A stretch of DNA of 64,000 nucleotides, taken from NCBI GenBank assembly GCA_049890035.1, contig JBMHCG010000052.1, positions 95,090-159,089 of the forward strand, written 5' to 3'. A program made the position numbers and the translations under genes. Under the pieces are notes generated by a model. That model had not been told where the DNA came from. It worked only from the letters and a program-made list of their open reading frames with translations, and did no database searches. This stretch comes from UBA11891 sp049890035. Its GTDB lineage: Bacteria > Bacteroidota > Bacteroidia > Flavobacteriales > Flavobacteriaceae. Positions 61,151 through 64,000 of the stretch are shown one piece after another (positions within the stretch are counted from its first letter, which is position 1; each line of letters opens with the position of its first letter).

Positions 61151-62134
61151 TTACCTTTTTTTGTCTACACCTGTTGCTATACGCCACTCAATTAGTTTTT
61201 GTAATCCCTCTTTTAGTTCGTACTTATAGGTAAACCCTAATTCTTCTGCTGCTTTTTTTCGCGAACCAATTCTGTTTTTTACCATGGCTCTTGCATCGTC
61301 TTCAGAGTATGGATTATATTTCACTTTTAAAGACGATTCTTTTAGTTCAAGGATTAATTCACATAATTCGTTGATGGTAGTTTGCACCTCAGTCCCTACA
61401 TTATACATGCCAAATTCTTGATCACTCAACAAGGCTTGCACATTGGAGCGTGCCACATCTTCTACATAAATAAAGTCATAGGCTTGGGAACCATCCCCAT
61501 TGATAGTGGGTGCTTCATTGGCCTCAATTTTATTTAACATAATGGGTACCACGCCGGTATAGGCTGCTGTCTGATCCTGATGTGGGCCATAAACATTCAT
61601 ATAGCGCAATCCTATAACTGATAAACCATAGCGATCATTAAAGGCGGTGCACATGGCCTCGCCAGCAATTTTTGAAGCACCATAAAAGTTTTTATTGTTG
61701 AATGGATGTGCTTCTGTCATAGGTAATTCTACAGCGTCCCCGTAAACCGACGCAGATGACGACCAGATTAACTTTTTGATTTTATTCTTAACGCAAGCCT
61801 CAAGGATATTAAATGTTCCTGCAATGTTGACATCAAAAGCAGTTCTAGGATAATCTTTACAATGCAGTAACCACATGGCAGCAAGACTTATCACATAATC
61901 CATGTCTTTCATGGCTGTATTGAGAATATCTACTTCCCTAATATCACCTCCAAAAGGAAAGACTGAACAACGTTCGTCTTTCAATTGTTCGGTGAGGTAA
62001 CTTTGATTTCCGCGGGCAAAATTGTCATATATCACTACTTTGTTTACTGGGTGTTTTAGTAATTCAGCTACAACAAAGCTGCCAATAAATCCAGCTCCAC
62101 CAATTACTAGGATATTTGCGTTTTCTATTTTCAT
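61151..62134 (-). CDS. NAD-dependent sugar epimerase/dehydratase
   Basis: A 327 aa extended SDR: ILVIGGAGFIGSFVVAELL, WSSSASVYGDAVELPMTE and catalytic YGASK, then LRYMNVYGPHQDQTAAYTGV and a C-terminal substrate domain. It looks like the UDP-glucose/UDP-GlcNAc epimerase group, though close function cannot be assigned. Its start overlaps the WlbA-like stop by four bases and the LhgO gene starts after one base, so it is embedded in the uronic-acid pathway genes. Confidence 0.86.
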   Translation of the reverse strand: MKIENANILVIGGAGFIGSFVVAELLKHPVNKVVIYDNFARGNQSYLTEQLKDERCSVFPFGGDIREVDILNTAMKDMDYVISLAAMWLLHCKDYPRTAFDVNIAGTFNILEACVKNKIKKLIWSSSASVYGDAVELPMTEAHPFNNKNFYGASKIAGEAMCTAFNDRYGLSVIGLRYMNVYGPHQDQTAAYTGVVPIMLNKIEANEAPTINGDGSQAYDFIYVEDVARSNVQALLSDQEFGMYNVGTEVQTTINELCELILELKESSLKVKYNPYSEDDARAMVKNRIGSRKKAAEELGFTYKYELKEGLQKLIEWRIATGVDKKR

Positions 62135-63030
62135 ATGTTTTTATTTCTGATTTGACTTACAATTTCTATCGCATTTTTGGCATCTGCTAGCCCGTAGCCT
62201 TTCCCTTCTAAGATTTCTCTGTAGCTAACGGTATGTAAATCTGTAAAGCCTTTACTAAATTCAATTTCTTCACCTTCAATAGAAAGTGTTCTATAAGTTG
62301 CTATTCCTTTACTTTTAACGCTTTCGGGTAAATTTTCAGCATTGATGCTTAAATACCAGTTTACTTTAGCGCGTTCTAGAACGAGTGTCCCTGCGTTAGT
62401 GTCGTGTGATTTTTCGTTTACTGTAAAATCTTGCATTGGACCAAATATCCACTGGAGCATATCGAAAAAATGAACCCCAATGTTTGAAGCAATCCCTCCT
62501 GATTTTGATTCGTCTCCTTTCCAAGAAGTGTAGTACCAATTTCCTCGTGAAGTGATGTAGGTGAGGTCAATATCATATACTTGGTCTTTAGGCCCGTTAT
62601 CTATTTTTGATTTTAAATCTAAAATAGCGTTGTGGTGGCGAAGCTGTAAGACGGTGTTTACTTTGTTATCGTAGTCCTTTTCAAGATCAATTAGTGCATC
62701 AACATTCCATGGGTTTAATACCAATGGTTTTTCGCAAATTACATCTGCGCCAATTCTTAATCCATAACGTATATGTGAATCATGCAAATAGTTTGGAGAA
62801 CATATGCTAACGTAATCGATTGTTGTACCCTCTCGTTTTAATTTTTCTATGTGCCGATCAAAACGCTCAAATTCAGTAAAAAAATGGGCCTTTGGAAAAT
62901 AGGAATCAATGATTCCAACCCCGTCATAGGGATCATAGGCAGTAATTAGATTATTTCCTGTTTCTTTAATGGCCATCATATGGCGTGGAGCAATGTAACC
63001 TGCAGCTCCAATAAGCACAAAGTTTTTCAT
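62131..63030 (-). CDS. wlbA: UDP-N-acetylglucosaminuronate 3-dehydrogenase (WlbA/WbpB type)
   Basis: A 299 aa Gfo/Idh/MocA oxidoreductase that oxidises C3 of UDP-GlcNAcA to the keto form with NAD. It opens KNFVLIGAAGYIAPRHM and has DYVSICSPNYLHDSHIRYGL, the catalytic CEKPLVLNPWNVDAL and NTVLQLRHH, patterns specific to WlbA/WbpB. It overlaps genes on both sides by four bases (WlbB-like before, epimerase after). Together with WlbB, an aminotransferase and the WbpI-like epimerase it defines the 2,3-diacetamido-uronic acid pathway. Confidence 0.9.
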   Translation of the reverse strand: MKNFVLIGAAGYIAPRHMMAIKETGNNLITAYDPYDGVGIIDSYFPKAHFFTEFERFDRHIEKLKREGTTIDYVSICSPNYLHDSHIRYGLRIGADVICEKPLVLNPWNVDALIDLEKDYDNKVNTVLQLRHHNAILDLKSKIDNGPKDQVYDIDLTYITSRGNWYYTSWKGDESKSGGIASNIGVHFFDMLQWIFGPMQDFTVNEKSHDTNAGTLVLERAKVNWYLSINAENLPESVKSKGIATYRTLSIEGEEIEFSKGFTDLHTVSYREILEGKGYGLADAKNAIEIVSQIRNKNI

Positions 63031-63605
63031 AGTTTTTGTACTTGGTTATTGTCTAGCTTGTATTGTTCACTGCTTTCAGGACATACTGCTATATTATTTT
63101 CTTCAAAATTCAATCGGTGACCCAATTCGCTAATCCATCCTATTTGTTTTGCCGGGTTACCAACAACAAGTGCGTAAGGAGGAACGGGCTTTGTAACAAC
63201 AGCTCCTGCGCCAATAAAGGCATATGCTCCTATTGGATTCCCGCACACTATGGTTGAATTTGCTCCAATTGATGCTCCTTTACCTACTTGTGTTTTTTTG
63301 TACTCATTTCTTCTTACTACTGCTGATCTTGGATTAATTACGTTGGTAAAGACCATTGATGGGCCTAAAAAAACGTCATCATCACAAACTACGCCTGTAT
63401 AGATGGATACATTATTTTGAACTTTTACATTTCTCCCTAAGATTACCTCTGGTGAAATGACCACATTTTGACCAATGTTGCAATTTTCGCCTATAATTGA
63501 TCCTGACATTAAATGACTAAAGTGCCAAATCTTTGTGCCTGCTCCAATAGTACACCCTTGGTCAATTACAGCAGTCTCGTGATGGAAATAGTCTAGTTTA
63601 CTCAT
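63027..63605 (-). CDS. wlbB: UDP-3-amino-GlcNAcA N-acetyltransferase (WlbB/WbpD type)
   Basis: A 192 aa hexapeptide-repeat acetyltransferase. The ATG at 63,605 gives MSKLDYFHHETAVIDQGC, the start and length usual for WbpD; longer starts up to 63,680 add an unrelated leader. GAGTKIWHFSHLMSGSIIG, VFTNVINPRSAV and the catalytic-region IVCGNPIGAYAFIGAGAVV match the family. It acetylates the 3-amino group formed by the aminotransferase. Its stop overlaps the WlbA start by four bases. Confidence 0.9.
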   Translation of the reverse strand: MSKLDYFHHETAVIDQGCTIGAGTKIWHFSHLMSGSIIGENCNIGQNVVISPEVILGRNVKVQNNVSIYTGVVCDDDVFLGPSMVFTNVINPRSAVVRRNEYKKTQVGKGASIGANSTIVCGNPIGAYAFIGAGAVVTKPVPPYALVVGNPAKQIGWISELGHRLNFEENNIAVCPESSEQYKLDNNQVQKL

Positions 63606-63691
63606 AATTGAGTTCTTTATCTCTAGTAATAAACCTGAACTGAAATTTGAAAGTCGCATTGCATAATTTATATACATCATGCGACGAGAAA

Positions 63692-64000
63692 TTATTTACC
63701 TCTTTCATAGAGCGTAATATTTGGTTGATCTTTTACCGCTTTATTGGTGAGGTAAAAATTCACTTCTCTTTCAATCAAAGGTTTTATTTTGTCTTCTAAT
63801 GAATCGATGTATTCAGTGTTTAGGTTCTTTCCCAGTAGTACTATATCGATAATTCCGGTATCAAGTCCTTTGGCGTAATCGCCAATTAAGACAATCTTCT
63901 CTACATCTCCCATGCGTTCAAGTACTCGGGTCACTATGTCTTCTAAACCAAGGTGTTTGTGAACTATCTTTCTAAGGATATCAAACATAGGATGATTAAC
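63692..64000 (-). CDS. Winged-helix/nucleotidyltransferase-type regulator, C-terminal part
   Basis: The frame stays open to the window edge: codons for Val-Asn-His-Pro precede the apparent ATG at 63,988, and HPMFDILRKIVHKHLGL aligns with the middle of a roughly 190-residue protein family found at the head of Bacteroidetes polysaccharide loci. These have an N-terminal ArsR-like winged helix and a C-terminal degenerate nucleotidyltransferase fold (here VEKIVLIGDYAKGLDTGIID). The ATG is therefore probably internal. It is likely to regulate the locus; the DNA-binding half is outside the window. Confidence 0.7.
   Translation of the reverse strand, partial: VNHPMFDILRKIVHKHLGLEDIVTRVLERMGDVEKIVLIGDYAKGLDTGIIDIVLLGKNLNTEYIDSLEDKIKPLIEREVNFYLTNKAVKDQPNITLYERGK

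Overview
The window reads as chromosome of a Bacteroidetes bacterium, most likely a flavobacterium. Signs of this are Bacteroidetes-type promoters (TTG, 19 to 22 bases, TAnnTTTG) before several genes, a TPP riboswitch in front of a TonB-dependent receptor, GTG-started rplM and tsf of flavobacterial type, a DUF3127 protein, and short-leader, tightly packed genes. No mobile element, CRISPR array, tRNA or rRNA gene was found.

Positions 1 to about 35,100 are core chromosome. They hold the end of thiL, a ZIP metal transporter, lycopene cyclase and a polyprenyl diphosphate synthase (carotenoid and isoprenoid supply), and a tetR-tolC-adaptor-RND efflux operon with aspS directly behind it. Next come a cold-shock gene, tadA, dxs, polA, an AraC regulator with a dioxygenase/SDR pair, and rplM-rpsI-rpsB-tsf. 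After these are tag, a DUF3127 gene, an orphan histidine kinase, a HIT protein, greA and a Rieske-like lipoprotein. A thiamine-uptake locus follows (receptor with TPP riboswitch, NadR-like kinase, PnuC-type transporter, thiamine-binding protein), then a PPTase, ahcY, rpmA-rplU and a DoxX protein. Five convergent gene pairs here share a 4-base stop overlap.

Positions 35,107 to 35,691 hold no convincing gene and mark the border. From 35,692 to the right edge every gene is on the minus strand and belongs to a surface-polysaccharide (O-antigen or capsule) locus whose start lies beyond 64,000. It encodes WlbA, WlbB and WlbD/WbpI homologues, a DegT aminotransferase and homologues of the Bordetella O-antigen SDR enzymes WbmF, WbmG and WbmH. 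It also has a TviB/TviC-type pair, three asparagine-synthase-like amidotransferases, five glycosyltransferases, two methyltransferases, acyltransferases and a deacetylase-like protein. The predicted chemistry is 2,3-diacetamido-2,3-dideoxyhexuronic acids and GalNAc-uronic acid, amidated at C6. An L-2-hydroxyglutarate oxidase gene sits in the locus. It plausibly recycles the 2-hydroxyglutarate that WbpB/WlbA-type dehydrogenases release. In the middle lie clear remains of a dead rfbF-rfbG pair (CDP-dideoxyhexose synthesis), a trace of an earlier polysaccharide. No flippase, polymerase, export ABC transporter or initiating transferase is visible in the window.
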